Source of the DNA: Xanthostigma xanthostigma
Taxonomy: Eukaryota; Arthropoda; Insecta; Raphidioptera; Raphidiidae
Length of the DNA stretch: 64,000 nucleotides
Assembly: GCA_963575645.1 (NCBI GenBank)
Contig: OY754469.1
Coordinates: forward strand, 44,226,753 to 44,290,752
Reading direction: 5' to 3'
Shown: positions 55,049 through 64,000 of the stretch, piece by piece
Layout: every line of letters starts with the position of its first letter
How positions within the stretch are numbered: the stretch's first letter is position 1
Program-made: the position numbers and the translations under genes
The notes under the pieces: generated by a model
The model's input: only the letters and a program-made list of their open reading frames with translations
The model's database searches: none
What the model was told of the DNA's origin: nothing

Positions 55049-56383
55049 TGCATTTTTAGATACCAGCGGCTCTTTGAAAGGAGTCACGTAAGTTATACGA
55101 AAAAATAAATTTAAGAATGTAGTCCAAAGTCAAATACTACAACCAAATAGCTAGATTGCAGCTCGCGCATATACCGAATCATTTATCATATTGACTCGTG
55201 TGGTGTTAGAAAGAGCGCGAAAAGATATTCTAAACATAGATAGGCAATTCAGAGGTTTGTTGCACTTTTATTGTGTACCTTTTTTAAAAAATCAGCATCT
55301 AAAAATATTCCAGTTATTCGCGTGGAGCTTTTAAAACAGATCATAAAATAAAGCATTGAAATGTTTGAAAACATAAATAGTTTATTACTTTATTACAATA
55401 AACTAAAAAATTGGAAGCACAGTGCCAAACTCAGTTTAAAAAACAGAATATTTGCTAATTAGATTTCAATATTATTATTTACTGTTAATCGTAGTCCTGA
55501 AAATGTCGAAAGAATTTTTGTAATGACTAAAAATAACAAACTTATGCTACTTCAAAGTTCAAGCTTGACGCGGCACAAGTGTCACATTTATAGTAACTGG
55601 AAATATAGCAATTCATAAAGGCAATAGACAATTAGCATTTGACCTAATATCAATCTTGTCCCGTTAGCTTAGTTTAATGCTCTACACCCGATTTTGATAG
55701 TTATATGTAGGGAAGAATGTGGAGGAATTGTACACAGGAGGAATGGGACAGTAAGGTTTTTTAAATTTGGCGGATGTTTAAATGTTTCAATTCGTCACAA
55801 CAGATGACATATACTACTCAAAAGTACCTACAATGCGACCACTTCCGCAACATTTTCAATTAACTGAATCAATTTCACTCTACCGTGGCAAAAAAAGTTT
55901 TACTTAGAAAAAGTTTCCCAGTCAATACAATTTTATGTGAACAATTAAATAGATATTGAAGTATAACTAATGCAATTTGAGATCTACTTTTCCGTTGAGT
56001 TTAAAACACCCGGCATATAAAAAAAACTATTACCCAAAATTGAAAGCATCTCGTGTTTACTTAATCACAGCTATTATAAGAAATTTTTCAAGATTAAAAT
56101 AATAATATTCTTACCGAATTTTCAAAGTTCTTCAAAAAGAAATTCTTATACTAAAATAACGAAATGTCTTCTTCAGTTTTTCAGCAACGCCTTATATTTA
56201 TGTGCATAATTCAAGAGCAATTTTTACTAATTACACAACATTTATTCACCGCACCAAGAAATAATGTTCACTTAAAGTACGAAAATTATTTAAATAAACC
56301 GTTTCTACAAACATGTGTAATCCTAACTGGAAAAAAATTTAGTTGCATTTTAATAATTTAAATAATAATTAACAGATATTATA
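55049..56383. other. Intergenic AT-rich stretch
   Basis: No gene or clear repeat recognised. Confidence 0.35.
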
Positions 56384-57085
56384 TTAAGGAGGTTGAGCCG
56401 TTTTACGAAGATAATGAAAAAAATCTGAAATAAAGTTTTTTCAATAAATTTTTTTATGACATAATTTTCTGTAAAAAATCCAAAATCATTAGGAGATTTA
56501 TAAAGTTAAAAATTAAAAAAAAACTTTTACATGTAGTCTTATGGAAAATATGTCAACCTAGCCTGCAAACGGTACATTTTAATTTTTTGCAAATAACCAA
56601 ATAATGTCATCAGTTCCGAAAACTAACTGGGTAAAGCATCGATGTCTTACGCATATTTTAATATTTTTTCCAATTTAATTAGGAGACTTTTAATAAATAA
56701 AAAAAATCATTAACCCTTAGCACTTTTCTATTATGGACTTTTATTTTTGATAGTTTTAACAATTTTAACTGAATTTTCAACTTTTTAATGATTTAATTTT
56801 AATTTTTATTACTTCTAATTTCTTTTTTTAATTATTTACTGTAAAAAAATATGTAAAATACAGGTATTTACATAAATTTATTTTTTTAACCTAACTTTGT
56901 ACAAAAAATTTAAAAGTTAGAAATAATTAATTAATATTAAAAAAAAGTATTTATTTATGCTTTTATGGCAATAATATTATTGGTATCATCGACTTATAAC
57001 CTTTTGTAAAAATGTATTATGGAAAAGTTCCCATTTAGAATTCGACTTACTTTTGAATGGGACTGTAACGGATCAACCTCCTTAA
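56384..57085 (+). mobile_element. TTAA-flanked MITE with GGAGGTTGA ends
   Basis: TTAA GGAGGTTGAGCCGTT on the left and AACGGATCAACCTCC TTAA on the right are inverse copies (about 16 bp). The interior is very AT-rich and non-coding. The TTAA target fits piggyBac- or Kolobok-type transposition. Confidence 0.7.
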
Positions 57086-57332
57086 AAATAATAAATCAAT
57101 TGATAACCTTAAAAGTCTGTTAGCTTTAAAAAAATTCAATGGTTCACTTATTTAGTAAAACAATTTAAAATTAATATATTTTGCACTAAAAATTAAATTG
57201 TACATCTTAATCGAACCACTAACCTACAACTGATTGAAATTCAAAGTCAAATATACGACACAGAAATAGTTATGTAATTACTTGCAAGACATTGAGATTG
57301 TATAGAAACTGTTTTCGTTCGTGATTTTTTTG

Positions 57333-57695
57333 CAGAAATTACTTAACTCTAGTTGGTTAAGGTTTACCTTGTTGCTCATACAATGATACACTCTAAATAA
57401 CAACAACAATACGTCATCATAAAGCAATAAACAGTACTTGTTTGTTATTTTGTTGCTCTGTAAGTTGTCGGCATCATGCGTACCGAACATTCTAAGAAAT
57501 TTGTTCTTTTGTCTGTTGGGATTATCTTACATCTCAGCTGCTTTGTGATAGTATGAATGTTTGTTGGTCAGTTGTAAATTAAATATTATCAGTAAATACA
57601 TATTATAGTAAAAAAAATATCAATGGATTATTTCTTCTCTCCGTTCAACGACAACTCTCAATAACGCTCACAGTCGCTATATAGAGTTTACACTG
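57333..57695 (-). mobile_element. pogo/mariner-like MITE, copy 2 (one end missing)
   Basis: Reverse of 42752-43215. The intact end reads TATATAGAGTTTACACTG followed by TA. The other end stops at GAAATTACTTAACTCTAGTT, about 45 bp short of the expected terminus. Confidence 0.65.
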
Positions 57696-58918
57696 TATTT
57701 GAAAAAATAATAATATTTTATTCAGATAATTTATTATAACATATTTCAAATGAATTAAATATCGTATAATTAAAAATTTCAGATTTATACAATTACACAA
57801 TCAGCAATTTGGATTATGAAATGACACTTGTGTCCATGAATCTTATATCTGGAGTGAATTACGGTTGAATTTCGACTACAGACCTTACAACTAATCATTT
57901 ATTAATCAATTAAACAATTGATGTAACCATTAAACTGTGTGCCATGTTGAACTGAGGAATAGCATTTGGTTTATATCATTGTCCGAGTGTAGTCAATGGT
58001 GTTTTACTAAAGAAAATGTCCGTAAAAAATACTAGGTACTATCTACTTTTTTTTAATTTTACAGGCAATCGGGCACTATGCGCTGACATGTTCTAAACTG
58101 TATATAAACGTTCTTAAATGTACACAGGCAACCAACTAAATAAACAAACAAACTTTCTAATTTTCCAAGTTTGCTACTGAAATGGAGAGAGCGCTGCTCG
58201 CAATGAAGTGGAAAATGCCAAGAAAAGAACTGATATTAGTCCCCGTGCACATTCTAGTGAAAACTCTAAATTGGTTCACACTCAACAAATGAAAATTTAC
58301 CCTACAAAAGATTACACCTTGGTCTCAAACAAAAATTTTTAAAATCTATCAGTTTTCGAACGGGACAAAAAAATTCTAAGAATGTTCTTTCATAATTCTA
58401 GTATTTTTTAAAAGTCAATTAATGCAAAAAATATTGTCCTATGACGTCACAGAAATCCCGTGTAAAAATGGCGCGTTTGAATAATCAAATAATCTGGTCC
58501 GAAAAGGGTATTTATTTTTTAATTCAATAAGAATGTTTTAATGAGTGATTTCATGACAGAATTAAAAATACATAATATAATAATAAGTATAATTTCAAAC
58601 AAGTTACATTTGACACGTTTATACAATTTTCAGTAAAAATCAGTTTTTTCAAGAAAAATAGTAATTTTAATACCCGTTGATGATATTTTTTATTTTAATT
58701 TATTTTTTACATAACAACAATACTGAGAAAAAGACAGCATTGATTCTCCGAAGATGACATAAAGATTGCCGAAACGTCAGACAATAAAATGCAATAAAAA
58801 AACCTTCAGTATTTGCAAAGTTCATTGATACTATGCCACCAGGTTTCATACTTTAATCTTCTAATATTTAAACAGGATCATCATCACTCGAAATTATTAG
58901 AGTTATTTTTCACAATAA
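57696..58918. other. Intergenic stretch with one hammerhead-like motif
   Basis: CCGAAGATGACATAAAGATT then GCCGAAACGTC (58748-58778) is another member of the CTGAAGA...CGAAACGT group. Nothing else recognised. Confidence 0.3.
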
Positions 58919-59460
58919 TAAATAAAATTAACGACCAATTTTTCAGACAAACATATTACCAAAAATAAATAATTAATACATTAACGTTTCTATCTGGATT
59001 TGGATCTTCTTCAGAACTGATCTAAAAATATAAAAAGTAATTAATATTTAGTTTCTATTTATTTTTAATGAAATACGTGAAAGATTTTTTAATATTGAAA
59101 TATTGAAAAAATAATATAATATTTCAATATTAAAAAATCTTTCACGAATTTCATTAAAAATAAATAGAAACTAAATAATAATTACTTTTTATATTTATAA
59201 ATCAGTTTTGAAGAAGATCCAAATCCGGATCGAAACATTAATGTATTAATTATTATTTTTAGGCGCGATTAGCGGAAGCTAAAGCGTCTTATATGTAATT
59301 GTACTCGCTTTGTCTGTGAATCTGATGTGAGTCACGCTTTTTGTATCCAGCGTACAGCCCAAACGTCTTAACCGATTTAAAAAAACTTTTTTTGTTCGAT
59401 TTATCTCCGTTTGTTAATATATTTGTCTGACAAATTGGTCGATAATTTTATTTATTGAAG
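58919..59460. mobile_element. Fold-back (Penelope-like terminal) repeat, copy 3, interrupted
   Basis: The arms run from AATAAATAAAATTAACGACC and its inverse at GTCGATAATTTTATTTATTG inward to AATATTGAAATATTG near 59105. Hammerhead-like motifs lie at about 58985-59015 (minus) and 59212-59240 (plus). About 140 bp of unrelated sequence (GGCGCGATTAGCGGAAGC to TTTATCTCCG, about 59262-59409) interrupts the right arm. Confidence 0.65.
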
Positions 59461-59894
59461 AGTTCTAATCAGACGTCATTCAAATATTGAATACATAATA
59501 TAGCTTTACATTCAATATTCTTTAAAATTGAATGTAAAGATTTGATGAAGACAAGAGTCGCGTTAAATAAATAAAATAAAACGAGTTCGCTCAGCGGTAC
59601 CTTGTTGAGATTTGGGCGTTGAACAAATAGAACATAAAATATAGGTAGAAAATAGTGTCAGTGCGCGATTTGGAGTAGATATAACCTAAAGGTAGAAGGT
59701 GGAAAGAACAGCCTATTGAAAGTGAAGGCACGTGATATCAGAGCTTTACACTACTGTATTTGTGTGAGAGAAACAGTCGTACTTGTGTAACTGTGTCTGT
59801 TTTAACAATAATATGCAGCCTTACTTAGGATTTTAGCATAAGGTAAAAATTCGTTTTAAAAAAGTTTCTGTATAAATAATAAATTGTCGTAGCA

Positions 59895-60124
59895 TAAGGC
59901 CTCTTGTTAACGACAACGGATAATGGCCCGATTTTTATGACGGGCGACGGGCCGACGCGCAGTGTTCCGGGTGTTTGTTAACGCGACGGGCATGTAGCCG
60001 TTGCAACAAAACTCAACGGATACCCGCACGTCGCCGCTCGGCGTGACGGCGGTCGGTCCGATGCAGTGGACCACGTCATTTCATATAGAAGTCTGTTGAC
60101 GACGACAGATGTGCGCGCACGTTT
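59895..60124 (-). mobile_element. GC-rich 3' end of a PIF/Harbinger-like element
   Basis: GGCCTCTTGTTAACGACAAC and GGGCGACGGGCCGACG mark an abrupt G+C- and CpG-rich block next to the transposase scrap on the same strand. It is probably the terminal and subterminal part of an internally deleted element. No matching inverted end was found on the other side. Confidence 0.45.
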
Positions 60125-60400
60125 TTACCTATACCTACCTACCTTGTGCTGCTCATTGTGAATATGGAGTTTAAAATTGATATTGATATGGTGTTTCTTT
60201 AAATCCTCCATGAGAGAATGGAATACTCCATAAGACTCTCTTTCTAATAAAATAGGATGAACCCATATCTTCCTCCTTTTTTCGTAGCTGCTGTTTTTTG
60301 TATAAATAGTAGGTAGGCTAGAATAAGCTTTTTCTTTGCACTCCACATAACGTACTTGCACTTCTTCGCCCTTCGAGTATAGAACTGATATCGATAACAA
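60125..60400 (-). pseudogene. PIF/Harbinger-like transposase N-terminal remnant
   Basis: The frame reads SYEKRRKIWVHPILLERESY then GVFHSLMEDLKKH. The pattern 'KRR.WVHPIL..R...G.F..L...L' is the conserved N-terminal block of insect HARBI1/ALP1-like Harbinger transposases, just before the catalytic domain. The DDE region is absent, and the frame has no proper ATG at its open end. The part after HININFKLH is unlike the family, so a deletion joins here. A Helitron 5' end starts 50 bp away at 60452. Confidence 0.55.
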
Positions 60401-60451
60401 CGGACGCGCTCACGTTATATTAGCGGATCCGTGTACAGTATTTATATAAAA

Positions 60452-60560
60452 TCTATACTAATATTAGAAAGAGGTAAAGTTTGTAAGTTTGAATGTAGGA
60501 GATACTCTTTCAAACTACTCATCCGATTTCAATATAAAACAAAAATAAGTGATATACTTA
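60452..60560 (+). mobile_element. Helitron 5' end
   Basis: TCTATACTAATATTAGAAAG and GTAAAGTTTGTAAGTTTGAA are the canonical start of this window's Helitron family, preceded by A. The 3' terminus is not seen nearby. Confidence 0.65.
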
Positions 60561-61174
60561 AAAAAAAACATTTACAATGTAAACTTGAAGCTCGTGAGTG
60601 CGACAAAAATTACTAATATCAAGTTTCGAGAGTGCAGTAAGAATAAAATTAATGTTTAGCAGAACAAAGAGGAGCTTAACTGCTGATACAAACCAGAACA
60701 ATTTTAGTTTTTTCCTCGTAACCAGTCAACTTTTGCTCCATTGACATTGTCAATCTATAATGTACTTAGTATATGGTTGAACCCAACCCCGAAACGTTCG
60801 ATTTCTTAACTCGTCTTTTTATAAGACGTGACTAGCGTATGAATATCATAGACATAACAGTTGATTCATTGGAAAAGTTGTTCTACGGAAAAATATCCCT
60901 GGTTTGTTCAAAGCCTTGAGTTTACGCACGTCTATCCGTTGAGTTAGGGAAGATATGGAAGGAATAAAATTAAAAATAACAGATAATAAATATAATTATG
61001 TTAAACTCATTGGAAAAGGAATGTTATCAGTGATTTTTATTTTTGTGTTTAAAGGTTTTCTGTACCTACTATTAAAAAAAAAAAAAAACTTTAAGATACT
61101 AATTGTGAAGGCGTAACAATTAATATTACATCTTCTTAAACTACTAAAATAGGATTTCCTATAATTAAAAAAAA

Positions 61175-61365
61175 TTGGTTGTCTGTAAAGTCGGTTTACG
61201 GACGATAGTTTTACGTGATAACGTATTCCGCTCGAATATCATATTTAATAATACATGTTACAGGCGGAACGTTACACTTTTCGGAAAGTTAGACTTTTCG
61301 GAACGTTACACTTTTTCGTGCATGCAGCCGGTGTTTCATCAATTTATAAGACGTTATCACGTCAA
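61175..61365 (-). mobile_element. Non-autonomous element 'TTGACGTGATAACG...', copy 3 (191-bp deletion form)
   Basis: Both ends of 5915-6581 are present in inverse orientation (TTGGTTGTCTGTAAAGTCGG and TAAGACGTTATCACGTCAA) with about 470 bp of the interior missing. CGGAACGTTACACTTTT words are amplified. Confidence 0.8.
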
Positions 61366-61581
61366 AAAATGGAAAGTAACCAGCCTCACATTGTAAGTTT
61401 GGATACTACTAAAGTCCTGTCGTACAGAATAATAATATGACGGTGAGGGATGTAACAAAAAACGTATGCATAGAAGTAAATGGGTGTAGTTTTCTCAGTA
61501 TTTTTGTCAACGCGTGTCATTTGCGGCCATATTACGGTCGCTATATTACGTTACCGATATCTTAGGAAACCACCATTTTAA

Positions 61582-61885
61582 TCTATACATATAAATATAA
61601 TTGAAGTGTATGTTTGTAATTTCAAAATAACAGCTTTTTACTAAATGCATATGAAAGTATATAAGGTACTTATAACAAAAAAGCAATTTTTAAAGTTTTA
61701 GAATGTCTGTCCATCTGTCTGTCTGTTTGTTTGTTTCAGATAATCTCCGAAACGACTGGATCGATTTTGATTTATAAAGAGTAACTTGGGCTATGAAAAA
61801 GAAGAAAAAAAATAGGGAAGTCTTTTCGTAAACTCTGCAATTGAACAAACATAAATTCCACGCGGACAAAGTCGCGGGTTACAAG
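61582..61885 (+). mobile_element. Non-autonomous Helitron-like element
   Basis: Starts TCTATACATATAAATATAAT and ends CCACGCGGACAAAGTCGCGG plus GTTACAAG, close to the lepidopteran Helitron end '...GTCGCGGGCAACAGCTAG'. CAAG stands where CTAG is expected. AATCTCCGAAACGACTGGAT is typical of the 5' part. Confidence 0.55.
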
Positions 61886-62340
61886 TATAAAATATAAATG
61901 TAGCTTTATCATTGGCCAAGAGCCCCCTGAACCATTTGATCTACACTGCTGACTAGACCTTGAACCTCGAAAATATATATAGTCGCTCTGTGAATGCTAT
62001 CATTTTCACTTATTGCGCATACATAAGCACGTAGACAAGCTTTAAAACTTCTCTCTATTTTTGCCTCAATGAAGTAGCTCAAGCTCATGCTCCAATCTAC
62101 GCAGGGAAGCTCTACAGGGTTTACCTACCCATTTACCTACTGACACACAAACAGTTTCTTCATGGATTTATTTGTTGATAGATTGAAACTTCATTACCTC
62201 GATTGCTTTGAACTACACAACCTCAAACAAAAAGTTACCTACAACATTAGCCAACTCATTTATTTGGATAAATATATACCTGCACACACTCTCTAAGTTT
62301 TCATATGAAACTGTGTTCCATAAACAGTCCTAATTCTAAT
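61886..62340. other. Intergenic stretch
   Basis: Nothing recognised. Confidence 0.35.
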
Positions 62341-62460
62341 CTTTGATTAACGTCGGATTAGAACTCTTCAATAAATAAAATTATCGACCAAACTTTAATG
62401 TTATAATTATATTTTTTGTTAATATATTGTTTGGTCGATAATTTTATTTATTGAACAGTC
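62341..62460. mobile_element. Small fold-back related to the 58919 family
   Basis: AATAAATAAAATTATCGACC at 62369 and its inverse ending at about 62455 surround a short remnant (AACTTTAATGTTATAATTAT). It is a collapsed copy lacking the hammerhead-like motif. Confidence 0.55.
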
Positions 62461-62881
62461 CTAATTCTATTTGCAATAATTGAATTTTTTAAGTTTGTTG
62501 TAATTAATATACCTATAGAACTAGAAGGCTGGGAAAATTTATAAATCCAGTCGAGTATTTTTCATACGATTATTCGGATTTTAGTAGAATTTTCCACATT
62601 TAGATAAAAAAATACATCCCGGATACGTTGACCATATTTGCATTCAAATTAAACTCCCGTTTCATCCGAAAACAACGAATTTTTTGTTTTAAATCTATAC
62701 CAGACTAGTAGTTATATTTACAAAGATTTTAATAGAGCTATTCGTTAGGTTTTCTGTTATTAATTATGCTCAATTGTGATGTCTACAATGATTTTAAACA
62801 TAAAGTAGTGTTGATCCAATAGAATGTTACGATAAAGGAAGGTTTTGGTTGAGGATCATAATTAAGCTTTACCAATGTTAC

Positions 62882-62923
62882 GTTATTGGCCAACGTTTCG
62901 AAAAATTTATTTTCATCTTCAGG
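62882..62923 (-). ncRNA. Hammerhead-like motif
   Basis: On the minus strand CTGAAGA, T, GAAAAATAAATTTTTC-type hairpin, then GAAACGTT and, after GGCCAAT, AACGTA. ACGTT/AACGT forms a 5-bp helix III ending at UA, a permitted UH cleavage dinucleotide. Helix I is not convincing. Confidence 0.3.
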
Positions 62924-63248
62924 GCCTCAAGCTGGTTCTTTAAGTTATACATTATTCAATTATGTTCCTTGTTTTATTGTTTTTTATTTTTCTTTTTTAT
63001 ATATATATTTTGTTAAGGTACTGTGCTGCAAATGTATAATAATAATTATTGTATTATTGAGAGCAGGCTTGTTATTGGACATTCATTGTCTGTTAGCCTG
63101 CCAGGTTTACAAATAAAAATAAAATAAAAGGTGGTAAATTGTTCTAACAATATACATGATCATTATATTTTGAGTTTAAACATCTTATTATAAAAACATT
63201 AAAAAATTTATTCAATTTTTATATAAAATGTCACGCAGTAAAAAATTT

Positions 63249-63275
63249 ATAGATAGATAGATAGATAGATAGATA
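63249..63275. repeat. (GATA)n microsatellite, likely retroelement tail
   Basis: About six ATAG units, about 110 bases 3' (on the minus strand) of the reverse-transcriptase frame's stop. Confidence 0.8.
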
Positions 63276-63383
63276 AATTTATTCTCCATAATAGCTATAT
63301 AGCAGGAGTTCGTCACAAATTTCTTAATTAAAATTAATTTAAAAAAATTCTTGTACTGAATATAGACAAGCTTTAATTAAAAA

Positions 63384-64000
63384 TTATTTAAGCTCCGTTT
63401 TAAATTTAAGAAAAGGTAAATTCTTCAGTTCTATAGGAAGGCAGTTATAGAAATTTAGGGCAGAGTATTCGGGGCTGTTTTGATAAAGACTAAGATTTGG
63501 TTTCGGAAGAATAATTGAGTTCTTATTACGCGTTTGGTAGCTATGTATTGTACTGTGAGTTGGATATTTAGTAACAAATTTCTGCAAATGACATAGAGAG
63601 TGATAAATGTAAATAGATGGAACTGTTAATATTTGATTCGCCTTAAAACAATTTTTACAACTGTCACGAAAGCCTAGATTGAAAACAATTCTTATAGCTT
63701 TTTTCTGCATTAAAAATACTCTATGGAGATCGGATGCACTGCTACCCCAAAACATTATTCCGTATTTAACATGCTGATAGAAGTATGCATAATAAGTTGT
63801 GAGGCAAAGGTTCGAGTCGTGACAACTGTAATGAATTTTTCTCAGAGCGAATAGAGATTTAAAAAGTTTAGAACATAAGTTTGAAACATGGTTGGTCCAT
63901 TGTAGCGTGTCAAATGGTTACACCGAGAAATTTAAAAGTGGATGTTTTTTCAAGTAATGTATTATTGGAAATAAGTGACAAATGAGAATGATAGAAATAT
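63384..64000 (-). pseudogene. Non-LTR reverse-transcriptase C-terminus, runs off the window
   Basis: The frame contains NLCSKLFKSLFALRKIHY, then YYAYFYQHVKYGIMFWGSSA, MQKKAIRIVFNLGFRDSCKN, YQTRNKNSIILPK and LNFYNCLPIELKNLPFLKFK. This is the post-palm region of a CR1/Daphne-like reverse transcriptase. Upstream, a second frame gives NNTLLEKTSTFKFLGVTI, so a single-base frameshift lies at about 63912. The element continues past 64000, so the polymerase core may lie outside. (GATA)n follows its 3' end. Confidence 0.75.

Overview
The window is AT-rich, gene-poor eukaryotic DNA, most likely from a moth or butterfly (Lepidoptera). The case rests on its repeats. There are Helitron ends of the lepidopteran type (TCTATACTAATATTA starts, CCGCTAG ends). 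There is the dispersed GGGTTCCGT / GAGTACGGAA repeat near 47.6 kb, and a terminal motif built on AACCTCCTCCTTTTT and GAAGTCGGTTAA. The two genes are small secreted Kazal inhibitors of an insect type. I cannot name a species.

Only two intact host genes can be supported. They are tandem intronless Kazal-type serine protease inhibitor genes on the minus strand at 31637-31864 and 32854-33072. They lie in a tandem segmental duplication (unit 1 about 30891-32350, unit 2 about 32506-35077). The signal peptides are almost identical, but the reactive-site loops differ (P1 Lys versus Asn) and the C-terminus differs by a 4-nt indel. Each gene has a 53-54 bp minisatellite in its upstream region, two units in one copy and three in the other. 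Each duplicate carries transposon insertions that the other lacks, so each serves as an empty site for the other.

Everything else that can be read is mobile DNA. (1) Non-LTR retrotransposon 3' ends with reverse-transcriptase C-termini occur at 3.0-3.5, 7.9-8.4, 31.0-31.3, 33.5-34.0 and 63.4-64.0 kb; several carry a simple-repeat tail. (2) hAT-like MITEs have 8-bp target duplications (14.8, 22.9, 36.1, 44.9 and 47.0 kb). (3) TTAA-flanked MITEs have TIRs starting with GG (20.5, 43.2 and 56.4 kb; 15.9 and 30.1 kb related). (4) Tc1/mariner- or pogo-like MITEs lie at 39.4, 42.8 and 57.3 kb. (5) A PIF/Harbinger-like transposase scrap lies at 60.1 kb and a GC-rich MITE at 28.9 kb. (6) Helitron pieces lie at 25.6, 27.4-28.1, 38.1, 45.3, 51.3, 54.9, 60.4 and 61.6 kb. 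(7) Large fold-back elements lie at 8.9, 12.5, 17.5, 37.0, 37.8, 41.6 and 58.9 kb. (8) A composite family combining a tRNA-Leu-like block with a long hairpin occurs at 0.2, 40.4, 44.4 and 52.0 kb.

The most unusual threads are the diverging Kazal pair with its reciprocal empty sites, a Helitron nested in a hAT MITE with an empty paralogous site in the same window, and a recurrent CTGAAGA / hairpin / CGAAAC motif resembling the hammerhead cores of Penelope-like elements. I found no complete transposase, no rRNA, no CRISPR array and no convincing intact tRNA. Repeat boundaries were read by eye from repeated or inverted sequence and may be off by several bases.
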